A stretch of DNA of 64,000 bases from Isoetes taiwanensis (GCA_021234155.1 JAJEKV010000001.1:19237382-19301381), one strand, 5' to 3'. Positions 46,426 to 60,319 are shown, counted from the first letter of the stretch. A program made the numbers and translations. Notes: generated by a model not told the origin, from the letters alone.

Positions 46426-49400
46426 CTAATCATTCCGACCCAGAGGTGACCGGATGTCAAGCAGAGTATTTTTCATGGCATCCAATTCAATGTACTCTTG
46501 GTAATAGCAATCAGACCTCTTGATCCGATTCATGCCTTCTGGAAGCTCAGATGCCATTGCTTTCCTTGCTTTTTGCCTTGCTTCCATCCGCATTGCTTGC
46601 CTTGAGCTTGAAATCACAGAAATGGCTCGAGCAGGTAGAAGCTTGAAGATATTCGTTTGCTTGGAGCAGAGGACTTGGGATTCCTCCATTTTCTTTGTTT
46701 CATATACCAGGTATTTGCAAAATAAGCCCAAATCGATGCACGAAGATGGTCGAAAACAAGGGGGCCTCTTCTTTTACGGCCACAAATGCTGCAAATCCGT
46801 TGCATATTCATATCCCTCAAATTTATTTTGCATTGCAACTTTTCCAACTCTAGCCCTGTTTTGCAGCTTCCAACGGAATCTGGCAGACAAGTGTTGCAAG
46901 AGAATCCCTCATGCTGGTAGCTGATCAGAAGCAAGGTGCCATTAGCAAAGTTAAATATGTGGTAAGACCATTCTCTTTGATTATCAGAAAAGACGTGTTT
47001 TCTGTATTTTGAGTTTGTCGTAATTGACCTGTGCTTGGCAAAATCTCAACCAGTTTTCCAGGCAAGTCCTGCTAATTATGAAGCCATTAAGCTTAGTGTT
47101 TCATGTTTAGACGCTGCTCTTCAAGCCACTCTATTTCTTGCATTTCCTATCTGTGTCATGTTCATTGGTTTGGCGTGAATCAGAATCTGCATTTTTGCCT
47201 ATGAATGTGGTTCTGAAAGCAACAACCTGTTATTACCATTCACCTAAGCTCATCACTTAAGTAAAGAATATTCTCACGAAATTACGGTTGCACAGCCTTA
47301 AATGATGTAACCATTTCTATGGTATTAGGGTGGTTGTTTAGTTGTATATGTTATGGCACGAGCTGAGAAACTGCATTTTAAGGTTTGAGATGATATATTA
47401 TGCTGCAACATAGGTGCATTATAACTCGTCGGCATAACAGTTTTCTATTACTTCTATCAAAGTTCCTCTCTGCGCTAAATGAGCTCCTACAGGCTGCAAT
47501 AGCTTTTTGCAATGAGAGCAACCTATACATGTAATGTTTCATGTTACCAAACCCATTTCTTGGCTCTAATAAAATGTTGGCTCTCATATTGTCTTTAAAA
47601 TTTTGGACTGCACTTTATTGGCTGGATATCCGATGGAAGACTTCCTACATGCATTGAGCTGGCAGCTCGTGCATAATGTTCCAAAAATGCCAGTATGTTA
47701 TCTAAAACACCACTTTTTGCCATAAGCGAAAATTGCATAGGTTTATATATGGAAAATGGTTTCTTGCTTTGTTTGAGTTCTTTGAGTTGGTACATCTTCT
47801 CTACATGGTTTATAATCTAGTTCATTGCTTTAACTTTGGGCCGGTAAAAACTATGTGATGCACTTCTGGCAGTGTTGTTTATGTACCCGTATTTTACATT
47901 TACATACGTCCCGTACCTTCCTCACAGTACTATACGTACTATACCTATAAGTTGACAGGTCAAATTGAGCTCTTGTTTTATTAATACCGTACTTGACGTA
48001 TTGATACACACTATACGTATGATAACGTACTTTAAAAAAAAAAAGAGAGTCCAAATGACATTAGACCAATAGAATTGGTAAAATTATACATTAGAAAAAT
48101 ACATTATTATATATTATAGAATAAGAGTAAGAAACACGTTAGGAGAGTTTTAGACATTGGAGAAATTTTGGAATTGTAGTTAAAAACAAACAATCTTCTT
48201 GCAAATAAAAACCCAAAACTTCTCCCCCTCTTTCTTCTTATCCTAGCCGTAGAATCGGAATCAAGATGGAGATCTGAGACCCACCTTTCTCCTTGTTTTG
48301 TCATGGCGGGGAGGCGGACCTTCTCCTTAAATACGTAGCTTGCATTCATGCGGGGAAAGAAATCTGAGAGGTGGTGGCGGATTAATTGCTCGGATGCAAC
48401 AAATGAGCAACAATTGCTTAAATTTATTTAATACGTGGGTGTAGATTGCAAATTAGAATATATCACTCTTAAATAGATATATTTTGGATTGAAAACTTTG
48501 AGAAATACTTAATTTTCTAGAGTAATATATTTTGGTTCATTATTTAAAACTTGAAGTTCTTCATACTAGTTGTTATTGCAACTATTTCAACCGCAATACA
48601 AGAAATAATAGTTCTAATAATGTCTTTGTACATAAAGTGCATATTTCACATTATTTAATAAGTATTTTATAATCCAAAAACATATTTAAAGTATTTTTAT
48701 AAATGAGAGGTATGCATACGGTATTAATATGTTAAGTGCATTATAATACCCGTCTGCAGTACTAAGCGTGCGACAACTCAAATTGCTTTGAAGGCGCATG
48801 AAAACTTTGATGCATGAGTGTGGTGCAACTTCATAACAAAATTTTAATGGCTTATCCTCCTTCATATCACTTATTGACCAAGGCCAATCTCCATCTATGC
48901 TTCTGCAACCGCCAAAGGAGATCGGGATCAACATTGTTAGGCATGTCAACAATTGTATCCATTGGTATCTTGGCGGATGCTGCGACTAAGGTGAGGACCT
49001 TTATATCTGGTGTTTGGAAATAGCTTAATAGTGCAGCATTTGCACTAGCAAATGGAACTGGACTGCGCCAAAGTATGCTTGATGATCATCGATGTTTTCA
49101 AGAAATGCCTAAGCTATATTTCTTCATGGAATACTATGATCATAAACATAGTAAATTTGAAGGTGCCACGTAGCCGTCTTGCCAAATGCATTTTTATACA
49201 ATTAACTTGTCAAACATTCATAATTCATGTATAAGAAACGTTCTGATGTAGAAGAAAAAGGGTTTGTAGTTACATTTATGTGTGCCATCAGTGAAAATGT
49301 TTTAGCATGTTTCAGACCTGCTTTTGTGTTTTCTGCAACAACAGATTCAGACATTTGGTATTATTTTCTAGGTTTGTGGGGTTGGAAAGATCTTTTGAAC

Positions 49401-49587
49401 TTGCCTTGTGATGCTTTTCTTCTCTCAGAAGGATGGTTCTCCGGTTCTCAATACAATCATGTCACAACCTATTTTCTTAGTTGTATAGAATCGATTGCAT
49501 ATGAACAATTTTATTATCTAGTGTATTTTCTAGAGTTTGTTGGTCATTTTTAGCTTTGCAAATGCTAAGTCAATTGTGTCATTGCAG
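46426..49587. other. No confidently recognised genes
   Basis: Two overlapping frames (46,426-46,731 minus and 46,520-46,924 plus) exceed 100 codons but match nothing I know. TAC-rich simple sequence occurs near 47.9-48.0 kb (GTACTATACGTACTATACC). Confidence 0.5.
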
Positions 49588-49770
49588 CCAATGGAATTTG
49601 GAGACCTGCCTCCTTGGGCTGTAGATTTATCCATGAAGATACGCCATGATGTCATGTCATTTCTTGGTACAATAGCAGAGCCTAATATGCAGAAATTTGC
49701 TGAAGAAATACTATTAAGGCACGATTTGGATTCCCGCCCAGAAAAAATTCCAAGGAAGACAAACAAAAAT
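49588..49770 (+). pseudogene. Possible AlkB-like (2OG-Fe oxygenase) exon fragment
   Basis: After an acceptor (CATTGCAG ending 49,587) the frame reads PMEFGDLPPWAVDLSMKIRH, then ILLRHDLDSRPEKIP. F-G-D-L-P-P-W-A followed by L-S-x-x-I resembles the start of the oxygenase domain in plant AlkB homologues. The iron-binding H-x-D region is not present, and the frame continues only into noncoding sequence. This is a weak call. Confidence 0.3.
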
Positions 49771-50431
49771 AAAAAATTAAAGAATGCTTTATATATGTGT
49801 AGATTATATATCTCAAAATACAGTAATGAATGTTGCCTTCAGATTACTGTAAAATTCTATGTGTTTTATACGACAGAAAATCTTCTGGGTTTTGCGGAGC
49901 GGCGCCACTAAGTTTTCCGCCAGACTTTTTCCCCCTGTTCTTACAGAAACGCCGGAACTATGCTGCGCCAAATGAGAAATCCTTGAGAAAACTATGTTGT
50001 GCACAACGATAACTTGATAGGCTTGGGAAAGGGCTTTCATTTTTAAGTATTCAAGTGCCATATCACTGTTTTTGGTGGAACAGAGCTCAACACTTTGCAT
50101 GTTGCAGTTGTTAGATATTTGGTGATGGCATCTAAAAGCTTTATCATCTGAGAAGCCATCAAAAGACCCAGAAGATAATTTCTCAGCTGGGTTTTTGAGA
50201 AATTGAGAAGCAAAGAACGACTGCTTACAGTGGAAAGAGAACACGAGAAAGACTTGAGAACATGAAAAAGAGTTGAGTCTTTCACCCTATCTGCAAGTTT
50301 TCAGTTCTTTAGGGCATCAAAGATCCAAGAAAATCACAGTTTCATAGATTTAGCTATGGCAGAGCCACAAATCACATCTTGGCATCATAGATTTGGGATT
50401 TTTTATGTTCGTAATCCGAGGCAGCGTGCAT

Positions 50432-50661
50432 TATGCATGGGAAAATACCCCTCTCGAGTTTCCCGGGGAAAAATCTGCTCGGTGGCACTGCCCGCAGTGG
50501 CGTATGCACTCGCGGCTCCGCCGCTCTTGCGCCGGCACTGCTGACGGCGCTGCCTCACAGATTATTCTCCGAAAAATGCGAGTGCGTACGCCACTGCTGA
50601 CGGCGCTGCCTCGTAGATTATTCTCCAAAAAACCCTTGCAGGGTATTTCCCCTTATACATA
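50432..50661. mobile_element. GC-rich foldback element (230 bp)
   Basis: The outer ends are complementary (ATGGGAAAATACCC and GGGTATTTCCCCTTAT), as are the inner arms GCAGTGGCGTATGCACTCGC and GCGAGTGCGTACGCCACTGC. The right half repeats CACTGCTGACGGCGCTGCCT twice, 56 bp apart. The GC content is far above the flanks. Confidence 0.75.
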
Positions 50662-51224
50662 ATCATCCTTCTAAGAAGCAGATACATCCATTTTCAAAGG
50701 GCTTTTGGAGACAAAGTATTCTATTAGGCCATTGAATGTCAAAGCATCATCGATTCTCTGAGTAACTGTGGTGAGCAACAGCAAATCATCAATCATTGCA
50801 AATCGGCCAGCATAAAAATGCAATGGAAAATCCCATTTTTGCACAAACTTCAGGGTATATTTGCAAAAATCCGGTTGTTTCTAAGGCAAGTCGATCTGGC
50901 TATGCCCTTATGCGCGTTCATTTTGATGCCACAGGCATTCCCCATGTTCCGAAACCCTAAATCGATTTCTCAAGCCCTAAATCGATTTCTCAAATGGCTA
51001 TGAAAATTTTAAACGTTTGCATTATATTTTTGTCGTTGTTGCCATATTGCCACTAAGTCACCAAAATTAAATTTCGTGCCATTTTCAAATCCTTGCCAAA
51101 TTTGCAAAGGATCAAGGCGAGTATGGTGTGCCATCGTATACATGGCCAAGCCACTAAAATTAATCATAGAATGGCATTCTACAAACTTTGCTTTTTACCG
51201 TAGAAAAAATATGAGCACTCAAAA

Positions 51225-52358
51225 GTAATCATTCTCGAATAAGGGCTCGCATACAAACAGACAAAAGCTCCAGCTAGGCTTTTCATTCATCTCAGCAGAA
51301 TTCTACAATGGTTGAGAGTGGGTAGCTGCACATTTGCAAGCTATTCACAATGAAAAAGCACAGGAAATATCCAGTTATATCATCTGGACCCCAAAAAAGT
51401 TCTACAGATGTCGGTCAAGTGTACCTGCCGAGAGCTTATTGCTGGGATTAGAAAACCCTAAAACCCAAGTGATAAGCCCTCGACAAGGGGCTTGGACACA
51501 ACATAAGGCTGCAAAAAAACGCTCCCACAAAGAAGCCAGAAGAAAACGGAGTCGCGCATCCTCCTGTACCTGCATATCCACAAACTAAAACACAAAGATA
51601 AAAAAACAACAACCTGGAAAAGCGAGGGGCTGGTCACGCGTGCCATGCGACAAAAAACAACCTCGAAAAAGCGAGGGGCTGGTCACGCGTGCCACGCGAC
51701 AAAAAACAACATTTACAATAATATACACATTAAGGAAGGGTGTATGGGAGTCAAGGGAACTGCTGAGAGAGGAGAAAACGCCGATGAGAAGTCAATGAAA
51801 AACCTGCAAGAAATTGCGATCTCAAACAAACCAGAGCCCCAGAAAATGCAGGCATGCATGCATGCAAGAGATGCATGCTCGCCCATTCGAGAATACCGAT
51901 CCGATGGCTTGGACCGATGGCATTCTCGAATAAGGGCTCGCATGAAAACAGACAAAAGCTCTCGACAAAAAGAGAACTTCCTTATCAAAATGGGATCGGG
52001 GTCAAAGGTTGAAAGATGGCTAAAAAAGGGACAAGATCGGGGAAGAACATATCCCAACATGGAAAAAAATGCCAAACTGTCAAACCAAGCAGGGAGAAGC
52101 CCCTCCTATGTCTGGTATAAAAAAAAAAAAAGAGTCAAGGGAACTGATAAGAGAGGAGAAAATGCCGATGAGAAGTCGATGAAGAAGCTGCAAGAAATTG
52201 TGATCCCAAACGAACCAGAGCTCCCGAAAATGCATGCAGTGCATGCATGCATGCATGCATGCATCCAAGAGATGCGTGCTCGCCCATTCGAAAATACCGA
52301 TCCGATGGCTCAGTTCGATGGCATTATTTTCCCTCTATTAAATCACACCTTTCTATAA
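51225..52358. repeat. Duplicated segment with GCAT microsatellite
   Basis: GGGAACTGCTGAGAGAGGAG at 51,757 and GGGAACTGATAAGAGAGGAG at 52,138 start two copies of about 165 bp, both ending near CCGATCCGATGGCT. ATTCTCGAATAAGGGCTCGC occurs at 51,232 and 51,923. GAGGGGCTGGTCACGCGTGC is repeated at 51,624 and 51,674. A (GCAT)n run lies at 52,226-52,263. The 237-codon plus frame (51,645-52,358) is internally repeated, matches nothing, and is probably not a gene. Confidence 0.8.
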
Positions 52359-53818
52359 AATCAAAAGCCAACACAAGTTCGCATATGTACCAAAGGCATA
52401 TACGAAACCTCTTTTATAAAAATTGAAAGTTGTAAGTAAAAGGCATAAAACATTACCTATTTACTGTTTTGTCCATGGTGCTTTGTTGACAATCCATGAA
52501 TTGGTTCTCCTCCCTACATTAATGTAGATAGAGCTTCAACGTTGGATACTCTCATTAGATTTAAAAATATCAAGGTAAGTTTTGTAAGTTGTTTCTTGCA
52601 GAATAAATTCGGCAACTTGCTTAGCGCTAGGCAGCTAGGAAAGGCCAAAACATTTGGCGTCTATCTTGCACCGCCATCCCCGGATTGAGAAGAGGAAAAC
52701 ATTTGCAATGCTATTGCCGGATTGGAAGAAGTAGATGTCACCATCGGACCCGTTTCGCATTAGCTTTAGCTGTATCTTAGAGGCACCTACACCCTAACTA
52801 GCTTTCTGCTCATCGGGCCAAAGGCGGATTTTGATTCCCAAAAGTAGATGGCAGGCGTTTTTCCTTCCTTCATTGAAGTAACGGTAAAGCAGAAATCTTG
52901 AAATAGGTTCAATCTAATGCAGGATACCAGTTTAGGGATGCTTAAGAATGCCACCAAAAACACCCAGATGCCTCAAATTTGATGCATCTGGCCTTTTTCC
53001 ATCTGCAAAAACCATGCACATTTTCTGGTTTAATGAGTTTTCCGGATCCATTTTATCAATTCTCTTACTTTTGTCTGATCTAATGTCATTTCTTAGATGG
53101 GTAACTTCTCGACTTCTACATTATTGGAAAATCCTGAGCTGTGTTATCACCCTCACTCTCCCTACCGTGTTTGATCAGGATATTTGATGATGTCTCTAAC
53201 AGAGTATAAGCTGCCTTGGAATGATGCTGAAAATAAGAAGAGTTCTGTGATGGTCATAGGTATTTACAACCTTTTATGTGTGAAGGCCATTCAGGGACAG
53301 CTTAAGGTTGCCACAAAAGAAAGAGAAAATGGGTAAGAATGATGCTATTTTAGTCCATTTAATCTGAAGCATTGATTTTGTATTTTTTTTCTCTATTAAA
53401 ATTGCAATTTAGAAGATGATGCTAGACGGAACCGTCGAAAGGTAAACCATCTCAAGCTATAAGATAGATCATACAAATCATGTTTTTAGGCGTGTGTTTT
53501 CTTAATGATTGTCCTCGTCTTTTGGCAGATAGACACTATTGTTGATCTTCTGATGGATTGCTGAAGATGCCCATTATGCCTTTGAAGCGAATCTGCAAGA
53601 AAAATAATATTGTTGAGAAAAACTTTACCTGAATCTGACGTATTTCTAAGAAAATACCCACATTTTGCCATTCTGTAAGGATGATCATCTTTAATTTTAG
53701 GTGTGCTCACTTGGGGACAATCGGCCTAGCAACTACCATCGATCCCACAATATTTTTTTTTCAAGTGGTAACACAATGACCAACCTAAGCTAATCTACCT
53801 ACTAAATGCAATCTAATT
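52359..53818. other. No recognised genes
   Basis: Only short frames occur. I see no domain or repeat of note. Confidence 0.45.
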
Positions 53819-54187
53819 CTATTCAAACAAACTTAAGGCAACATGCTGCTGCCAATACCTTTTCAAATGCAAGATATTGATAGACTTAGGTAGCTCTCTA
53901 TCTTCAATAATAGATTTCAGCCAATAAGAATCCTTACCTGTTGCTCCAAGCACCTCAAAAGGACCTTCCCATAAGCTCTCAAACTTCGTAGCATCTCCCT
54001 TGCCTTGTTCCATTTAAGCACCAATTCTCCTCTTTTTAGAGTCTTGAAGCTTGTAAGTAGTCTTGAAGGCTGCTATACCTTTGGCTCTTTTGATAAGAAT
54101 GGCATTTTCCACCTTAACCATGTGCTCCTCTAGCTGCACCAATCTCACACACCTTTCCTTTGGTGCATCCTCTATTTCCAAATTAAA
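53819..54187 (-). pseudogene. Ty3/gypsy integrase C-terminal part
   Basis: Read on the minus strand from 54,187: FNLEIEDAPKERCVRLVQLE, EHMVKVENAILIKRAKGIA, then, after one frame change, GDATKFESLWEGPFEVLGA and DRELPKSINILHLKRYW. L-W-x-G-P-F and the final L-K-R-Y-W are typical of the integrase tail of plant Ty3/gypsy polyproteins. It continues the integrase fragment at 58.16-58.99 kb once the intervening insertion is ignored. Confidence 0.85.
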
Positions 54188-57100
54188 TCTATACTAGTAA
54201 TGAAGCCCGGCGTTGCCGGGCTTTAGCTACAACATGTTATTGTTCATGTAATTTGTTTGTTATTCGCACATGGAAATATCATCAGGTTTATTCAATGCGA
54301 CGTGGCAATATGGGCATAGTGTAAATGTACATGAGTCATAAGATGTGGTTGAGCTTGGTTAGTTAAGATTGCATTAGCTATACTGGTTATATCACATAAC
54401 TAAACAATAGTTGCCTGCCTTATTTTATAAGTAGACATGAATGGTTGGATACAAATCGGCCATTGAGGAAAAATGGTTGTGTGTTTATTATGAAAGAGTG
54501 CGATAAATTGGATCATTTGTTTTGTATGTAATACCTTCATTCTATATAAATGTAATTCCATCATTCGTGACAAAGTATCGGTAGTTGTTACGCATACTAT
54601 TTTGGTAGTTGTTATGCATACTATTTATATAAAGCATGTCACTTGGTGGCAGATACCGATTGAAACTTAAGAAGTTATATAATTATTTTGGTATTATTGA
54701 TAAAGAATGATCTCAAACATGAGAGCCAAAAAAGCTACAGAGATGCAACGACATCAAAAGAACGTTGAAGACCTCGGAATCATGTAATTAAGGGTATTGT
54801 TTCCCATGTCATAGTCATGCCAAAATCATGGCCTTCCATCTTTGCAAATTTAACTGCTCTTAAATTATGTGAAAAAGGAAAAGATCTTAGATGGATCAAT
54901 TGACTTGAATAACCTAGACAATGTGAGAACCTGTTTTGATATAACCTCAACAAAGGCATCAACGATATCTGGGGTAATATCAAATAAATACCCATCTAGA
55001 AGCTGCATGCTGCTTGAAAGGCATGAACCAATGAAGCAATGGAAACATATCTGTTTCAACGGCCATTTCTTACAATCAGAAAATTTAAAACCTTACCAAG
55101 CTAAGAGATTTGATAAGCATGTCACTACCAATTATAAGTTTCTAGAAGATAGTTGTCTTGTAAGATGCAGAGTAATAATGTTCAACTATAACTGTTAGCT
55201 GAAAGTATTAATTTAAGTAGGCATAGGAATACCACTTATCTCCATCCAGGCTTCAAGAACCTAACCATTGCCTTTATATCGATCCTTCTGCAATACCGAT
55301 CGTTCTGCAGTTGAGGGCACTTCAAGGACAATATAATAAGCAAGAGTTTCCCATTATGATATTGCAAACGTGAAAAGAAAGAAATCAGTATCTGGGAATA
55401 ACTTATAGCAATTAATATTAGAAGTCCCAAGATAGTAAGCACCATCGACAAACAATCTATAGCCCAAGAAAATGCAAAAAAACATGAATATCAATGCATT
55501 GCATGATTTAAATCAGAAGTCAAAAGCTACATAATATGCTTACCCATCGTCGAATTGCAGAATGATGTCAGAGCTAATGATGCACAAAATAATTGTGTAG
55601 CTTGTTGCTTTTGGATGGACATAAGATATCAAGCTCGCCCAAAGCTAAAGCTAGAACCTGCAGTAGTAGTGGTCCCTATAGCAATGAAGATGTAGTCCTA
55701 GATCAAAGTAGAGATTCAGCTATGCACTTGGTAAATATGCCATCGAACAGTTATAGCTACCTAATAAAGAGAACAACTTCTAAAACATGATCATCTCATG
55801 AGTTCTTATTATTTTGCATGAGTGCGACAATGCTTTGCAGCCTAAATGCTCTTAAACACAACATCGTTCTTGTGTTTATGCATTTCCAGCATATCATAAT
55901 GTAAGATTTTCCTGAACAGATAAGGTCAACAACAATAGAGGAGGATCTGCTGGATAGATAAGATCAACAACAATGGAGAAGACTTCAACTCAACTTTGAA
56001 AATTCAGTAAAACATATTATGAACCTCCAAGGAATGCTTCAAATTATTCCCATATTTCTTTTTGGAACAAAAAGGAGTCCAGTCCGACATTAATTTATGG
56101 TGATTGAAAGAGATTTTAGATAGGTATGAAACTCTTCTGCTCGACTGCAAGCAATGGCAGCGACAATGTCTATTGTTTTGCGCTTCCCTAAGTATCATAA
56201 ACATTGTCATCCTGTTTATAATAGGATCTAATTCTTACAGTTTCAGTCAGTTATTGGTCTTTTACAGCTTCAGAAAGACAATGGTCTGGTAATACCTGTG
56301 GAGATCATTGATACACAGATTGTCATTCCACATCAAAACCCAAGTGGGACATGCAATTGATGCCTGCTAACCAATGGGAGGAGCATGAGGAACTGCTGTA
56401 CTAACTTATCTTTTTGTAGCAAGAATGAATTTCTTAGACACAGAAGTAGCTCCAAATCAAGACAATTGCTCCAAATCAACACAACTGGAACTTTCTGTTA
56501 CAAAACACTATCAGGGTATCTAGTGGAGGTTTCCTATAGAATAAAGACGTAAAATGATCAATAAGTAAAGCTCATTACATTCTGCACATGGTCCTGTGAC
56601 CATAGGGTGTGGGGCTCACTATATTCTGCATGTGGTCCTCTAACAACAGGGTGTTTGACACCAAGAGATATATTCCTTTACATGCTGCACATGGTCCTTT
56701 GCACATTGTCCTCTGACAACACGATGTTTGAGACCAAAAAATATATTCTTGCAAGAGAATTCAGAAGCTCTATGCTCTTCTGTTAGAAAAATAAGAACAT
56801 GGCAAGTAGTTTGTATTGCACTGCACGTCAAGAATAACATAGAGAATTTACTTTAAACGTAAGCTACCATTAAATCTCCCAAAGCCACTAAAACTAACAT
56901 TCAAGAAAAAAAGTTAACTATAGTAAGTACTTTTATGAGACATCCAACTACACAAATGGGTGCTGCTCTCATGAAGTTGTAGGGGTAATTAGAGCACAGC
57001 TATTTCCAGAGGAACAATACTAAAATTTGACACACAGGATTTGTACCTATAACGTTTGGTTATGAGATATCAAATGAAAGACACAACGTAGTCATACCAA

Positions 57101-58158
57101 ACATATCTGCATGAATCTGGAGGATGCCGGCTTCATTGCAGCTTACACCTAAGCCCGTGCTTCCTCTTAAAACTGCAAGAATTAACCACCCATATGATTA
57201 TCTAAAGAGTAATCTGAAGAAATATATATGAAGTAAACTCGACAGGAGCTAATCCGTTCTAATGCTTACCCGCTTCTGGCTTTTTGGATGCGAACTGTGA
57301 GAGCCGACATGCAAAAACCAAGCCTTCCAACCTGCTCGCAATTCTCTTCGGAAAAACAGGTCTGATATTTGTCGGCGATGGATCAACACATTAGACTTGC
57401 TCCTCCGATATGTAGAACACTTGCTCTTGCAGGTTTGCCTCCACATTTAACCTCCATCGCTTCACCCCACAGACTGATGATGGAAGATAACAGTGGCCCC
57501 TGTGATGATGCTGTGATTTTGGGCAGATCTATGGCAAGTTCCCCTAGCTCTGTGGCCTTGCAAACATGCCCACATGCCCTGCAAACTCACCCACAAGCTT
57601 TTGAGCTTCAAATTTCGACCAGACACTCTGGGTCTGCGGCAAAATCGTCCTCAAGCTTTGCAAATTTGCCCACAAAGCTAGATCCCTGCAGATCCGTCAT
57701 GCAGCCACGCCTGTTTGCTTGCCAACAACCGGATTTGCCTCTGCTAAAATAAGCCATGCCATCACAATCTCATAGCCTCCTTACGCTGTATGCAAGGACA
57801 TCACAAAACCCTCGTCTGCCCTAAAAAAAATATGCTCGATCCTTGCATGTCAAGCTCTGGACAAAATACCATCATGTATACAGAAATCATCTCCGTTACC
57901 CACCGCCCATCTAACAGGGGAAAAAAATAAGAAATCGCCAGCTAAAATCTATGCGACAGATGCTTAACATTGCATTGCATGGATATAGGATCATTCGACA
58001 GCTTTGTAAAGCTTAAAAACCCCTTCTAAATAATAGCACGAAAACTTATCCCGATTTTTGGAAGGACGGAAATATTTTCTGGCAACCGGAAACCATGAAA
58101 TCTTAGGAAATCAATTAAAAAAAATTTCCAAAAATATTTTCTGCCATATCGGACAATC
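54188..58158. mobile_element. 3.97-kb insertion within the gypsy integrase
   Basis: CCAAATTAAA stands on both sides (54,178-54,187 and 58,159-58,168), and the integrase frame continues across the gap with one small shift. The left end reads TCTATACTAGTAATGAAG followed by a perfect hairpin GCCCGGCGTTGCCGGGC. I see no inverted repeat at the right end. The 10-bp duplication fits a Mutator-like element without long TIRs. The TC start would suit a Helitron, which makes no duplication. Open frames inside (57,369-57,752 is the longest, 127 codons) are not recognised. Confidence 0.6.
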
Positions 58159-58990
58159 CCAAATTAAAAAGATTGATGCCAATCTAAGAGAGGGTAACTT
58201 GAGCTCAATAAGGATAATAGACTCAATGCCATACACAAGGCTAAAGGGTGTGTGCTTGGTAGATGCCTTAATAGTGGTCCTATAAGCCCATAGAGCATCA
58301 TGAAGCTTGATGTGCCAATCTCGTTTTAAAATACTAATGGTTTTCTTGAGTATTGACTTAAGCACCTTGTTAATAGACTCAGCTTGGCCATTTCCTTGAG
58401 GATAGAAGATAGATAGATAGATAGCTCTTAGTGTGCTTGACTTTGAGGATAGATAGCCATGTCACTATGGCTTTGTTCATGAATTGGGATCCCCTATCAG
58501 ATATAAGCTTGAATGGGATGCCAAACCTAGCAGAAATATTTTCATGGAAAAACCTTGCAGTAGTAAAAGCATTTGCCTCTCTAAGTGGGACTGCCTTAGC
58601 TACAAGGATGTATTGGTGTTGTGCTGATGAAGGAGGGTCTATAGGACCCATGAAATCAAGTTACCACACTTGGCATGAGCCTAGAGAGGTTATAGCGGTG
58701 AGAGGGGATGGCTGCAACACTCTTTTGCCAAAGATTTGGCATTTATGACAACACTTAATTACATTATAGCAATCTTTCAAAGGAGTGGGCCAGAATTACC
58801 CTGATCTTAAAATCTTCTTGGCTGTTATATCAGCAGGAAAATGGCCTCCACCAACACCTTTATGGCATGCTTCTATGATCATCTTGGCCTCCTCAAGGTC
58901 CAGACATCTCAGTAGCACCCCTTCCTTGTCAACCTTGTATAAAAAATATTCTATCAGCCTAAACTTCTTGAAAACATGGAATAGAGTTTA
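58159..58990 (-). pseudogene. Ty3/gypsy integrase core and zinc finger
   Basis: Minus strand from 58,990: YKVDKEGVLLRCLDLEEAKM, IIEACHKGVGGGHFPADIT and VIKCCHKCQIFGKRVLQP form the H-H-C-C zinc-binding domain. Then come DFMGPIDPPSSAQHQYILVA (first D), FGIPFKLISDRGSQF (second D) and LHDALWAYRTTIKASTKHTP then YGIESIILIELKLPSLRLAS. The D-D-x-E core is recognisable. A TAA interrupts before DFMG and the frame shifts near 58,400. The (GATA)n microsatellite at about 58,407-58,421 lies at that shift. Confidence 0.88.
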
Positions 58991-60319
58991 GCTATGGCGA
59001 GGAAAAATATAAATTACCCTGCCAATTTTTGTCCTTTAGCTTCACAAAAATAATATAGTGACTCTATTCCATTAACACGAAATGACAAAACATAAAATAT
59101 GGAAACACACCTTGGAGACAACAGAGGGTAACCCTTTGTGGGCAGCATCTTGTTTTCTCCAACAACCATCACGTCATTTTGGGGACTTCATTGTGCCATA
59201 TGGCAAGACCACCACAACTACCTCTCCGGGAGTTCTCCATCTATCAAGCCCTTATTTTTCTATGCTCTATTCTATCATCTGTTAGCTTATGCTAATGCTT
59301 CTCCTTTTCTCAAAGGGCTGCTTGATGCATGTGAGACTGTATGAATATTTTTTTATCTCCACCCTATGGCACAAACTTTTATTAGAGCTAGTTGTTGTTG
59401 GATTGTGTCTCTAGTGCCATCAGTTCATCCGTTGACACAATGGTGTTGGAGATTTGCAGATGTGCTTACAACTTCTGCGTGGTATAATGAAACACGATTA
59501 TTGATGTGGAAAGAATTCCAAAAAAATTCCTCCTTTTGAGATGGTATCATGCAATTTGACAAAAAGTAGTCTTTGTTCTTTCTCCTGTGCCACAAATAGT
59601 GGCTTCCCAAGTTTGGGTGGTTCATGAGAATGTTAAGACAGAGCATGTGATGCATTCTATGTATAAAATCCTTCTTGCTGCAAAGACATTGGCCCGTCAC
59701 AAAAGTGGCCTTTATTGCTACCCGTAAATCAACAAAAACCAGTTTGCAAATGGGTTTGGGATATCTCGAGTTATTAGTTTTTGGTAATCCATAGATGTGT
59801 TCCTGGGACAATATGGAAAAGAGGAAATTTCATTTGGCTTCCGCATGGATCATCTAATCAATTTGGAGAAGAAGAAATCTCTTCATTTTCAAGGGTAATA
59901 GATGTCCTGATGCTCAAGTGCTCATTGAAGCTAAGCAATGCATTGTCTTCAAGAGAAAAGAGATCGACTCCGGCATCAATAATGCTTCTTGAGACAGGAA
60001 TTCTGTCATTTGAATTCTAGAGCTACAAAGTTCAGTATCATTCTTAGCCAGGAATATGGGTCACCGAGGCCCAAACTGGTACGTCAAGTATAAAGACTTC
60101 AAGAGAAATGGCATCGGATATGGAAGGAGGATGGATATCAGACCTAGAGGATTGGGCTAGGAGGATGGAGTGTGATCTGTGGACAGAGGCGGATAACAAG
60201 ATATGACAAGGCGGAAAGTCGCAGTTCAGATTTGGCATCACATATGGCACTTGTGCATACACATATTAGAACTTTATGCAAAGACTTGGGAAATTTGTTT
60301 TTTTCAAAATGTTTTGAAG
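58991..60319. other. No recognised genes
   Basis: A 128-codon frame on the minus strand (59,425-59,811) matches nothing I know. The piece ACTTCATTGTGCCATATGGCA (59,187) recurs at 63,230. Confidence 0.4.

Noticed and set aside
48814-49023. Alba-like domain (LGMSTIVSIGILADAATKV)
   Set aside because: Only one short segment is suggestive, and no other Alba feature is visible before or after it.
51645-52358. 237-codon plus ORF as a gene
   Set aside because: The frame runs through a duplicated segment and a GCAT microsatellite and has no recognisable domain.
54188-58158. Helitron
   Set aside because: The TC start and hairpin are suggestive, but the 10-bp duplication and the lack of a CTRR end at the right side speak against it.
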